64,000 nucleotides of DNA from assembly GCA_008828725.1 (NCBI GenBank), contig MEHQ01002289.1:432641-496640 (forward strand). Reading direction: 5' to 3'. How positions within the stretch are numbered: the first letter of the stretch is position 1; the number at the start of each line of letters is the position of its first letter. A model generated the notes under the pieces. The model saw only the letters and a program-made list of their open reading frames with translations. It was not told the DNA's origin and did no database searches. The translations under genes were made by a program, and so were the position numbers. Source of the DNA: Saccharina japonica (taxonomy: Eukaryota; Sar; Phaeophyceae; Laminariales; Laminariaceae). Positions 35,001 to 48,239 of this stretch are shown piece after piece.

Positions 35001-38000
35001 CTCCGACCGTCTTTTGTTTTGTTTGTTGGGTTTGGTATTGTTTGTTTTGGCCGTTGTTGTTGCAGGACTAGTCGCGTCAATAAACATGCAAGATATATTT
35101 TCCCTCTAATTTTTCATCGGCACCGTCCGTTATGTGTTCGTACCTTTCGTCTATAGATATAAGCATGATCGAATTTTAGGTGAAACACACCAACAGCGAG
35201 GTATACCTATATAGGCCTTTTGAGCCATTTATATGTGCACTAACTATTGCACTCGGGAAAATCCTTCCTGGCCCTCCCTCTGATTGGCGAGCGCCCGATC
35301 GTACCGATTGCTGACTGGAAAGTTTCAGGTACGCCTCTCTGTGTCTACTCAAGTTGGGCTTCACCTGTTTTTGGGATCGATTGTACCCATAAGTGGCACG
35401 TTTGAACCGTTATTTGCGACACTGAAATGTGGCCACAGGGCCGTCGGGACCAAGTGACCCGAGGTGTCAACATAAAGCACGAAGACAACATGTTGCGATA
35501 TCGCCCCTCGGGGCGTGTGTTGTAACACAGAATACCGTACACTCAGCAATAACCCAGTAAGAAACTGTGATGTTGGCTAGGTGAAGCTTTCTTAGGCAAG
35601 AGGCCTTTTGTAGGTACAGGTTGGGCCATTTAGAGGTACCATTGAAGCCGACAATAAGTGAAAACCAACGCAACTTGAGCAGCCACAGAGAGGTGTACCT
35701 GGAAATTTCCAGCCAACAATACTTGAGCACAATTGGGCGCTGGCCAATCAGAGGGAAGACCAGGAAGTATTTTCCCGAGTCATAACGTAGTGATATTTAG
35801 TTTACGTAGCAATTGCTCCAAAGGCTACGTAGGTACACCTATATTTGGTTTGCCAATAAAAAACATTCGTAGTACTATATACGTAACTGCTGCATTATAA
35901 ACCCATTAATACTGAACCTACTCGCGTCATAGTGGTGCCATATGTATTGCATGGCGTTACGATATCTATTTTTTCATTTTTTCAGAGTTGTTCCTCCGAC
36001 CCGAGTTGTTTCTCCGAACGCCCGACTCGACATTCGAACCAACCCCGTACATCGTGGGCTCTGCTTTTCCTCCTGCAAAAATGACAAGAGACTTTAATCT
36101 TATTTTAAGTATATAAAGATACCTTATAGGTACAAATAAATAATGCACACTATAAAACCCAAATCACTAATTAATTAAAAATTCATCCAGGTGCTTTTAT
36201 GTTTTGCTCCATAACCTGTCCTCACACACCTCTTCTTATATACCATACATGGCTACAAATAGTAGAACCACTCTATCACGTAAACTCGTCGGAACACTAT
36301 AGTATACCTGGTACGTTTATTTCAGACTGTTTAATTTTAATTTTGATTTAATTTAAATTATTTCTTCCCCCACAAATAGACACACACTTCCTGAATTCTA
36401 CAGCCTCAGATTGTGTCCCCCTCATACGGGATGTACATCCTACATGAGGACATATAAAATCCGTAAGTACGCGCGATCGAAGTATTACACTCAGCTAGCA
36501 AAGATGAGCTTCGACGAAATCCTCGAGCTCACAGCTGTTGTTTTTTAATTTTTTTAATAATTGTCCTGAAAACGTGCGTGCTATGATATTCGAGGGCGTT
36601 CGTTTGTAGGGGAAACCGCTGTGACTGCCGCATCGAGCGTTGCCCCTTACGGTCGGACTCCGCTTGCTCGCGCCGATGTCGCATGTCGCATGCCGGTAAT
36701 GTTGTGTTGTCGCCTGCCGGTTGTGGTGTTGTGGTGGCATGCTAAAGCGATATGCAGTACAGCGCGGCACCATGCTACCACGCAATTCTGTCACGTATCG
36801 ATGTGAACATCCTCCACCCGATACGGGCTATTCTCGCTACCACGTATATAACAATGCCAATCTATTTTATACGGTACTGTACGGTACTACACGGATCGAA
36901 GGAATTCAGGGTTCAGAGCACATTGGGCACATGCACTCTACGTATGGAATTTTCTGGGTTGAAAGTAAGAAGAGTTTACCTCAGGTAGGACGTATTACAT
37001 ATATTGATACGCATCATACTTCGTATATCTACATACCACACAGCAGTATAATGTTTGGTACTGAGGTACTGCTGTACACTGCTGTACACTACTGCTGTAT
37101 GTCCAGTATTTTATACGGTGGTCTAGGGCCTACGGTATATCATAGTATATCATAGCGGTGTCGTCCTGTACGGTATGTACAGTATACGGTGCTGCCGGTA
37201 TACGGTCCATTAACAGAGGACTTCACCAGTCAAAGTACTACCGTTGTATACCGCAGGTGTATGATACCAGGTATGCCTTATCATCTTATCATCTTATCAT
37301 GATATGTTGAATGAAGCGTCTCGAACAGGCGCCATTCTCTCTCAAATTTCGAAACTCGAGACGTGCACGCGGGGTACACGTTTCTATATGTACGGGCGCG
37401 GAACGCAGAGAACGGTTGCCTGCCACAAAAAAAATACCAGCTCGTATATATAATATCGTACTCTTCTATTACGACGAGTAGGGCGGTGCTAATGTTGAAA
37501 GATGGGGCTACGGAGATTCCCATTCAACAGGTGGCCGTGGCGGGGACGCTTACAACACAGGGTGTGCTCTGGGTCGTCTGAGCAATTGATTACAGACAGC
37601 CGGAGTGCCGCCTCGAGCCCGGAACACAGAACAACAAATAAATAGTTCCGTTGAACCCAGCCCTCCGAGCTCCAACGGAACTATTGCCTTGTGCGAGCTC
37701 TATTATAACATAACTACGTACCAACTGTTTTGTTGGTCCGTGTTAGGCCGGCTTGAGACGGCGCTCCGGCTGCCTGTGCAGACAACTTTGCGCAGACGAC
37801 TCAGAGCACATGCCGTGTTGTAAGTGCCCCGTCCCGGCTACCTTTTGAACGTGAATGGAGCTCACCCTATTGTACTGCTTGCTGTATTGGAAATAATCAT
37901 TTCAGTGACGGTCGGGTCTTTTTCTGTTGGAAGTTGGCGTTTTTGAGGGGGGGGGCGTACTCATTTGTTGCTTGCCTTAGTCATTTGACCATTGACCCCG

Positions 38001-39511
38001 CATCCCTTTCGAGACGGAGCACCGTTCCTACTCCTAATAGAGACACCTCCAACACTTGGGCGCTCATTACGTTGTTTCCATATATTACAAAGAAACCTTT
38101 AACTAATCTTATCCCCTTCCTGTTTCGCCGCCTGTGGCCACCATCTATGTCCTAAGATAGCGATCGTTTTCTCGCTACTATTTAGTGTGCCAAACTGCTC
38201 CATGTCACACTCGTCTATTTTTATCATCTCCTCCTCTAACACATCGCTTTCCTCCTTGTACCTTTCACATTCTCCCACTATGTGAATTCTACTCTCTATG
38301 GCCTTGCCACATGGGCACATCTATGCATCTACTTCCTCCTCCTCCCGGCTACTGGTATACCTCCTTCTTATTTCTGGCAGGTCCAGGTCCCCTACACGAA
38401 ATCGCAGTTTCAGCTTTTTCGGGAAGTCCATTGGGCCGTGCAGATACCTTTTCATTCCTATTCCTTCTCTCAACCCCCCGTATATCTCTAAGTGTTCTCC
38501 CCCTTCCTCTTTCTTTCTTAGCGCTACAAGTAGCCTTTCCCTTCTTTCTATCCTTTCTTTTACTTCTGTCTTGTATCCGCTAAATTTCTCTATATGGCCA
38601 GCATCTCTTTTTGGTTTCCTATATCCTTCCATACTTTCTCGACTGCGCTATCCCACCTTATTCCAGCTCGCCCTTTGGTTACTTTCTCCCATACAGCTTT
38701 ATCAGCTATGGCTGGCAACCTCTTATTTGGCATGTTCTTTACTTTATATTGCCATTTCAACTTACGCACGTCTCTATTTGTCTTAAGTGGGTACATTCCC
38801 AGTTCTGCTCTCAATACTGTATTACTCGTCGTACTTAAGCATCCTAGTACTTTTTTAGCTGCTGTCATCTGTACTGTTTCCAGCTGTTTTACGAGCTTCG
38901 CATTCCCTTCCCATACTTCTCCTGCATATTCTAGCTTTGGTACAATCACATTCATCAGTATACATCTCTTAATTCTAGTGTCAAGGTGCGAGTCTGTTAG
39001 GACTGCTTCCATCTTGCCTACATGTGCCTTACCCTTGCCTATTACTTTATTTATGTGTGCATCCCAAGAGCAATCTTTTGAGATCTCTACGCCAAGGTAC
39101 GTATATTGGTCTACAACCGGTAATTCATCTTCTCCCCACTTCCACTTACAAGTTACCGGACTCTCCTTATCTTCGTTACATCGCCCCGATGGTCTAGAGG
39201 TAACCTCGAACGCTTCTGAACGTTGATGTCTGGAGTTCGAATCTCACGTGGGTCGGACTTTTGAGTTTATTTGCAAAAATAAATAAAAAACGGAATCAAC
39301 TGCTGAGAGCGCCAATTAATAGTAGCGTGGGTAGGCACAATTCGATGCGAGTCGACGAGGGAAGGAAAGGCTGAAGTCTTCTCGCGATAAAAATGCAAGG
39401 CAAGAACCGTAGTGGGGGAGGAGGGAGAGGAGCCTACTTTGTGACCCCGGATCTGAGTTACGACTAGGGAGGAGAGAGAAAGGAAGGGCGAAGATAATAA
39501 ATGGGATGGAC

Positions 39512-39542
<31 letters not shown>

Positions 39543-42500
39543 CTACTGCGCACTTTTTTACGTTCGCCGTCACTCTCCAATTCCTGGTGTACTCTAGTGC
39601 CTTCTCTATTTGTTTCTGCAGTCCTTCGGATGTTTCTGGTATGCACACGAAATCATCCGCAAACATCAATCCCGACACCGTATCTTCCCCAACCGTAACC
39701 CCCTGCGATGCTGCTTCTACTGCTACTATCATGTCATTAATGTATACCTTGAAAAGGTTAGGTGATAGCGTACATCCCTGTGCAACTCCTTGTAGGATAT
39801 CAACGTATTTCGATATCTCCCCGTCCAACATCACAGCACTTCTCGCACATGCCGTCATCTTCATTCTCCGGGGGGGGTGGGGGAGGGGTAGTCGCCGCGG
39901 ATGGTGGCATGCCGACTTTTTTTTCGTGGGCTCCCGTGGGCTACACGTCGTACCGTTCCTTTGTTTTGTACCTGGTACAGTGTAAATTGACGCAGTAAAT
40001 CACATCATGCAGAGGTCTATGTTGTGTCGTGGGTGATGGCGTAAATTTGGTGGGTGGCGGAATCCGGAAGGTCTTTTTGCTATATTTGCTGCGCTGGCAG
40101 GGCGTTTTTCTGGTTTGTTTTCACTTTCTTCGCCTCCAGCACGCAAGCAGCCGGCTGCTGCCTCTGTACGGCGTGCGCCATTATCGTGGGATAACGCCTC
40201 TTTAGTTGAAACCCCGGTTCCCCCCTCCCCTCTCCAGGCGGCGATGGCGCCGCCGCCGACGTTGCGGTGGGTGGTGGTGGTGCTTTTTTGTGTTTCATCT
40301 GTTGGCTGCTCGACGCGTTGCTATGATATGCTACTACTGCTTGTGCCGTGTTGTTTTTGTTCTCGCATCAACCCATCGCCATATTGTAGTTTGTGGTCAC
40401 AAGACAGGCTCCAGCAAGTCTGGAGTGGAAAAATGCGTACCTCAGGTGTGCTATGCTGTTATGTGATATGTTGTGGTGTGATCTGATATGATGTTTTGTG
40501 ATGTGGCGTGGTGTTCTGTGCTTCGCGGCAGGACTACAAGAAGGTTCGCGTAGACTGGCGGGCGCGTGCGGGCATGCGGAGAGATCACTTCGAGCTGGCC
40601 CTCCAACACTACATGAGAATAGACGGACCCAGCCGGGACACGTGCGAGGGGAGGATCAGGTGAATTACAGCAAGGTTTTCCTGACATATGACGCATGTTT
40701 TTTTTGCCACCGTAAGCCTTTGTTCTATGTGAAGAAGTTGCTGCTGTGCGTTGGAGCTACGAAGTACAGGACGCCTACTACTAAATAGGTATAATACTAA
40801 GTAAACGAGCACTATCAGAGGCAGATTGAGATTTGCCGGGGGAAAAAAAAACAGGAGTCGTAATACTGAAGTTAGTGTACAATGCGCCTGTTCATGAAGA
40901 AGAGATCCAACCTGGTCTTGAATCCACAGTCCAGCCTGGTCTTAAAATCCGAAATCCAGCCTGGACCAGCTTTTCTGTTCCTTACTACATATCAATACGT
41001 TCGCACCAGGTATATATCACAGGTGTCGCTTACCACTACTTCATGTAATATATGAATAGTCGTATATCTGGGCAGCTCGAAGGCGCTGTCAACTTCACGT
41101 GTCGGTCGGTGTCGCTGAAGACATCCTCGACCCTATACTTGCATTGATAAACTGTAAGAAGGTACCAGGTATCACATACTGGCATTCCTCGATGTACGAC
41201 GAGTACCAATTCATGCCGGGATCTTATGAGGGGAGAGCGCGGGGACATTGACAGGCAGATGGTAGATCGTGCGCGCGATGGAGACACCAGTGCCATTTTT
41301 TTCGCCTGTATTTTGTTGTCTCTTGCATATTTTACGTTTTCTTGGTGTGTGTTTTGGTGTGGTTTTGGTGTATTGTGTTGGGGAGAGTCTTTTTGTGTGT
41401 GTCTGGGGGGGTGTTGCTTCGTTTTTCACGATCGCGTCCTCGCCCGTCCCCAACCGTGAAACGCCGCGGTAGGTACATCTGGGAGACCCGTATTCGTGAC
41501 AACAGCCACCTGGGGGTGGTGGACGTGTCATGCCAGCCGGCGAAGGCCAAGATCGGAAAGCGGAAACCCTCTCTGCTCGCTCCGCCACAGAAGGAGGAAG
41601 AGGTTTCTTCTCACATCGCTCAGCAGCAGCAGCACTTTCAACGCTCGCAGTACATGCAGGTGCGGCCCATCCCGTTACTCCGAAGACTGCAACATTCTGT
41701 ATTTTGTGCGCTGCTATTTACTGTATCACGACCGTGGTGCGTTAGAGTTGCTGTTTCTGCCTCTTCCCTCGCCCTGCCCATTTAGTTTTTGCCATATTTA
41801 CCTGTCCGGAGACCTCGATTTGCTTGATCTCTTGCTGGATCACTCGCTTCGATACCCACCACCGCCAGCCCCCGCGCCCCCGCCTCCTTCCACCCACCAC
41901 TCCCTTTCCCCTGCGTCTGGTCTCCCGTCTCTGTGAAACCCCCCCACACGAACTTTGAAACTTGAGCAGAACGAACCGGGAGGACCCTTCCCTTTGTCCG
42001 GGCTACAACACCAGACCGCTCCCGCCTCCAGTTCTTCTCGGCTCTTCTTAGACCCCGACAACGGCGGTGGAAACGGAAATGGAAACCCCAATGGGCTTTC
42101 CGCTCCCGGGGGCGTCGGTCCAGGCAGCACCGGCATCGCGGGGCCGTACGACGGTAACGGAGACGGCACCGGCGCTCCGAGCTCACGCAGCAGCCAAGAG
42201 GCAGGAGCCATAGGTTTCGGGCAGGGAGGCGGGACACGCTCGGGGGGCGGTCAGCGTGTTGACAGGAGGGGTTACGGCGAGCAGGGGATGGGGGGGAGGG
42301 CGGGGGGGGCGGTGGATGCGCCGCAGGGGCGAGGCATCAACGTTGCCTTGGGCGTGGGCGCGGCGGCGGGTGTGGTGAAAGGGGAGGTGCAGAGGGGGGA
42401 AAGGTCCGGGGAGGAGGACTCCCTGAAGAAGCGACCGCGGGAGTCTTGGAGGTGTGTCTGGGTTTCGAGAGTGCAGGAAGGCATGCGTGATTGTGCAATT

Positions 42501-45500
42501 GGTTGTTGTTGTGTTTCGTGCGGAACACATATACAGTGCCGTTTTTTGGCGCTTGGTTGACGCTTTTTGTGTAGGGAGAGAGAGAGAGAGAGCACTCCCC
42601 ATTATTTGGAATCTACAGTAGCTGAAGGATAAATCCGAATTCAGACACCCAGCCGCGCGTTCCTTGAAATTTCTTCCAAGTATGTACGGCGTTACCGTTG
42701 CCCAACACTCGCGGCCATTAACGGGCTTCGCAACCCCCCCCCTCCCCCCCCTCTCTATTACCACAAAAAAACGCCTCCGACAACAGCGGCCTTGGAGACC
42801 CCGCCGGACCGGGCGCGACCCTAAGCATCGGAAGGGGAAGCGGGCGAGCTTCCCCCTCGGCCCACTCCACTACCTCCAGCGGTGGTGGTGGTGGCGGTGG
42901 AGGCGGCGGTAGCGGTGCTGGGGCGCTGGTAACCGCTGGCCCCGGAAACGGCAACAAGAAGGACCGGGTTCCCAACCATTGGTGGGAGCTGGAGCTGACG
43001 GTGGAGGGCCCGATGCTGTACCCGACGTCCAATTGCCACGAGTGGACGAGCGACAACGGGATCGAGCACCGCATCATGGAGATCGAGTTTCAGCACGGTT
43101 GCGAGGTTGGTGTTTGTGCTCGTTGGTTGGTTGGCTGCTTGATTGGTTGCTTACTTGTTGTTTTGTGTGGTGGTTGGTTGTTGTCGTGCGTGAAATGGTT
43201 GCTTTGTGAAATTGGTGAGGTGTTTGTTTTCGTCAGTTGGGAGTTTTTTCTTCGGTCTCTCGTGGTGTGGATGGTGGGGTGGGGTAGGGTGTCGTGCAGT
43301 GTGGCTGGTGCTGGTTAGGGTGCTGCTCGCGGTGCGGTGGCGGGTGTTGTCGGTTGTGCTGCTCCCGTGGCGTCGCTGAATTCGTTTAGGTTTGGTTTCG
43401 CTCTTACTGCGGGTACCGCTGCTGCTGATGTTTCTTTGTATAGGTGATGTTTGCCCTTCGCTCCGCTTCATTCACACGTTCCACGCCAAGCCCGCCATTT
43501 TCTCAAGTCCCGACTGCAGGCTGCAGGTAGTTCGATAGACGGAAGAAAAAGGACGGCTACGAAAGCGTGAGCACAATACTAAACCCCCCGCACTTGGTGT
43601 GCCGTTTCACGCGTAACGGTTCAGGTGAAACCGCCCAAGGACCGCCTGATCAAGGACTTCACCTTGAACTGGAGGCCGAACAGCGACATCGTCTACGTTT
43701 TCGAGACTGAACCGTCGGGGTACTTCGGTCCGATCCTCGGAATGTACGAGAAGCAGACGGTGACGCACAACAAGATGTTCCTCTACAGACAGGTTTGGAA
43801 ACGAAACGAAACGGTCGCCGTATTGCGTTTTTTTTCTCCGCGCTTTCCTTCCCCGATTCCGGAAGCAATCCATTTCTCGTGGCGTTTTTTTTTTTAGGCG
43901 TTGGAGGCGCAACCCGTTTGTGCACACACGCACGCACGCACGACCACTTTGTTGCTTGGTTTTTCGTGTGCCAGGCACGAAAGCGTAGCGTAGTCGGTGG
44001 TGGCCATCGCACCCACTTGGAAGCATGCTCCCTCCTCACCCTCGATTTTTTCTGTTAGCGACACTTTTGCGGTCTCCTTTTTTTTTTTTTTTCTCGTTTT
44101 CGTTCTCGTTGCGCTTTTTCGTTAATGTTGTTGTTGTTCTTGCTATCGTTTTTTCTTCGTTTTTGTGTGTGTGTGTGTGTGTGTGTTTTTTTTTGTTGGG
44201 GGGGGGGAGTCTAGATGCAGCCTCAGCCGTGGCCATCGAGAGAGCGTGGATGGAATGGAGGCAGCGGAGGCGGGGAGACCCAGATGCGCGCGGCGTGGCT
44301 GTTTAACGACCCGCTCTCCGGCCAGTGGACGATCGCCCTCGACTACCAAGCGCAGCCTTGCTCCCCCATCTACCAGGTGAGGAGTGCAAGCTTTTCACAC
44401 CTCGGACCGATCATCGATGCCCGCTTCATGATCTATTTCGTAGAAGCAGTCGACCTTTCAAGGCAGATCTATTCCTGATTTTGTATGATCTGTATGCTCT
44501 AATTTACGTTACCGGGTGGGACCCGTATAGTCCGCATGATCTAGTACATGTTTCCTGGGTTGGATCTGTACTATGCAGATCCTGCACAGAAGAGCCGTGC
44601 TATGTATGATGGAGTAGCACTTTTTGTTGAAACGTTTGCTGAATGGTCGGGTTTCTGAAACCAAAATCGTCGGACTTTCGTCGAACTTTCATTATTGTGT
44701 CCGACGCAAGTCGACGAGGGAAGAAAGTGCTGAAATCTTCTCGCGATAAAAATGCAAGGCAAGAACCGTAGTGGGGGAGGAGGGAGAAGAGCCTACTTTA
44801 TGACCCCGGATCTGAGTTACGACTAGGAAGGAGAGAGAAAGGAAGGGCGAAGATAATAAATGGGATGGGAAAAAAAATACATATGTTCATCGGGTAGCCG
44901 TTTTTTTACTTACTATTAGTGTAGAGCTCCTCAAGTGAGGAGGTCAGAAAACACACAGCGGCAGGTGAGGAACTAGATGATCTAGATTATCTATCTGTAA
45001 ATGATCTGTATGATCTGTATGATCTGTATGACCTGTATGACCTGTCCGAGGTGTGAAGCATGTGCATGTTTGTACATATGTATAGAAGGCTTTCTGTTTT
45101 GCTCCTGGGTAGGGTAATCCAAGCAGGCGCGTGATTGGCGGACGGTAGGTATTGGTTGGTATTTTTTTAGAAGCTAAAAGGTCTCCCTTCGGGGCAGTCC
45201 GACTTGGAGTTGGAGTTACGCAAGGTAAAAATCCGAATACGTTTCGATGCCGCTGAACAAAGCAGAAAGGCCAACCAACCGTTGCGATCTCGAAAGTCTA
45301 TACAGCCCAAAAAACGATCGGCATAACGACCATCGAACTGAAATCGGCACATGCAGCACATGTATTGTGCTGCTGGCTAGGGTAGTTCGTAGGTTTGAAT
45401 GACGGGCTGTAGGCAGGTAGGCGTCGGTTTGTGTCTAGCGAGACACTTTGAGTTTGACGGGCGTGATAGGGAAGATGTGTTTGCGAAGATTAGTAAGAGG

Positions 45501-48208
45501 TTGCGCCCGATGACACGCATCCTTGGCACGTACCGTACCTGGCAAATGTTTTGCGGTTTTCCGGGCGTTGTTGATCTATTTTCGTACACCGTATGCATGC
45601 CTTTGAATGTTTTAAGTTTTGTGTGGTTATCGCAGCTCAGCATATAGCAGCTCTGTATTTTTAGTTGTGTAGATACCATACACCATGAGCCGTAAACCAC
45701 GTATCAAAAATTGGGAAACCAGATGCGTAGAGAGTCTGTTGGTAAAACCATTCATACTCTTTTTTTGGGAGTATATGATGGGCTGTTTTTTTGCTGCCCT
45801 GATTCGGTTACTGCACGGTCTTCGGGTACGCATGAGGTGCAAAAAAGGTATATTCTGCGGGTTTTTCCGATGCCCCCCTCGGGTTCGTTCACTCTCTACA
45901 TACGCATCAAACCGCTGGTTTCTCCAACACTCGTTCGTCCGTGGCGTTTACACCCGCTGCCCCGTCCCTATCCACCCCTCTTCGCACCCCGCCTCCGTAC
46001 ACATGAAAACATGGAACACAATGCAAACAGTACAACGTGCCCCCGGAGTGCGTTCGCGCCGGCACGCCGTGCATGGAGGTGAACACCTTCAACGCTAACT
46101 CTATCAAGGTGTGTTCTTGCATGCGTGTCTGGGGTCAGGGGGGCTGAGGAAAATTTCGGCCAGTGCCCCACTTCCACCTTGAGCGTTGGTGGTGATATTG
46201 GTGTGGGTGGTGTTGCGAGTGATTTTGGTGTTCGGGGTAGGGGTGATGACGGTGGTGGTGGCGTTGGGGTTGGGGTTGTTGGGGGGATCGGTTTCGATCT
46301 CTCTGGGTAAAGTTTAAATTGTTGGTGTTGGTGTTGGTCGTGTTTTTTTGTGGGGTTGGTGGTGGTATCGGTGTTGGTGTCGGTGTTGCTCGTGTTGTGC
46401 AATTGGTGGTCGCGTTGGTGTTTGGTTGGGTGCTGGTGCTGTTATCGGTGTTAGTGTTGCGTTGGGTTTCTTCTCGCGGTGCTTACATGGGTCGCCAGAT
46501 GACTTTGCTAGCTTTCCCTGGTAGCCGATCGGGGATGCGCGTAACGAGTTACCTGGTACATGTCACGTATTCCTTGCTTCCTGTTATGCCGGTACAGGCT
46601 GCGATATAAGGGGTAGCACTGATATCACCAAACTATTCCTGGTTGACTATTACGTATAAAGTCTCAAAAATGGAAGACTTGCCCAATACCATGCGTGCTT
46701 CGATAGAGGTTGCACTTTTTGGCGGGAACATTTTCTGATGCCGGGGCTCCTTAGGGCCCGAATTAACGAGTATAACATAAATTCAATTTGGAAAAAATAA
46801 AATTCAAATTCGCTTTTCATTGGACAACACACGCACCAGCACCAAGTATTATGCCCCAAGATCCTAATCTTTGGTGCTGGTGCGTGTGTTGACCAATGAA
46901 AAGCGGATTTGATTTTTTTTTTTCCAAATTGAATTTATTTCATACTCGTTAATACGGGCCCTTAACCCAAACTCGTCGAAATTTAATTACTGTATTTTGC
47001 AAAAACAAACGAGATATACTTGGGGCCATGGGATTTTTCATCTGGTACGTACGTAGCACTTTTGTTTTCCTCCAAAATCGGGTTTTGACTTAGTATTAGT
47101 ATAGAGCTCCTCAAGCGACTACCCCCCAGAAAAAGCACGGTGTACCTCTACCGTAGCATGCGTCAATACCATGGGTCTTTTTGCGCTATTCTTGGATATA
47201 TATTGCACTTGCCTTTTTATCTTTTTTCTCAAGGTCAGGTGCTAGGTGGGGGTATAGAGACGACCCTTTCAGAAACTATTCTGTTCACCCCGATCGTACG
47301 TATCATACATGTTTCGTGCCGCGCTTTTCCTGGTGGCTGGTCTGACCTCGGACCTGACCCCCGTTCTGACTGTCCGGGTTGAGATACACGACGCGAAGGT
47401 CACCCACCGTTCGCTATTTCGCTGCTACCGCCGACCTATGTATGATATATACCCCCTCCGCTCCGATCGACCGGCCCGACCCGACCACCCCTTGCCTGAA
47501 AAAGGTGAAAGGGTGCACTACCCTCATCCCCCCGATTGAAGTCCTCCTGCTCTCGGAGAACTCCGTGCGCGACGTCTGCGGCGCGGTATGGGTGGGGTGC
47601 TTCACCGCCAACCCCTCGGAGGTGGCGTTCGACCTGCTGTGCCGGCTCATGAGGTGGGCTTAAAAACGATCGATGCTTCAGTACAAGCCCACGGTTTCGT
47701 TTGAATTATAATCTAGTAACGTCACGCTAACTTGTGGAGAGCGTCAAGCTAACTTTTGGAGAAAGTCAAGCTAACTTTTGGGGGGGGGGCGGGCGCTCCA
47801 AGAGAAATTTTGACTATAAATCGTGCTCATCGGTGCGTGTTACACTGAATCCTCACGACCAGGTACCTGGTAAACCCCTCAATACGGGTATTTACCCTGC
47901 ATGAGGTCATGTACATAAATAAAACCCGTCGTACGCGTGATGGGAAAATCACACGCAACTTGCAAATAGTAGTTTCGACTAGACCCGAAAAAAATCGTGA
48001 GTTCGAATCCCACCGTGGTGGTAAATTATTTATTTTCAACAATTAAACAGAAAGAACCGATTGCGGAGAGCGCGTAGCGTGAGTAGGCGCAATTCGACGC
48101 CAGTCCACGAGAGGGACGAAAGGGCTGAGGTCTTCTCGCGATAAAATTGAATGCGCAAACCGTACCTAGAGGGGAGGGGGGGGGGGGGGGGGGGGAACCG
48201 AACCCAAA

Positions 48209-48239
<31 letters not shown>

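Noticed and set aside
39181..39260. tRNA gene
   Set aside because: A and B boxes are present but the cloverleaf is not intact and the sequence continues into the SINE-A body; the same holds for the other SINE heads.
43905..43990. Extra exon after 43792
   Set aside because: An acceptor follows a T run, but the only fitting frame reaches TAG before a donor; 44215 gives a clean in-phase exon.
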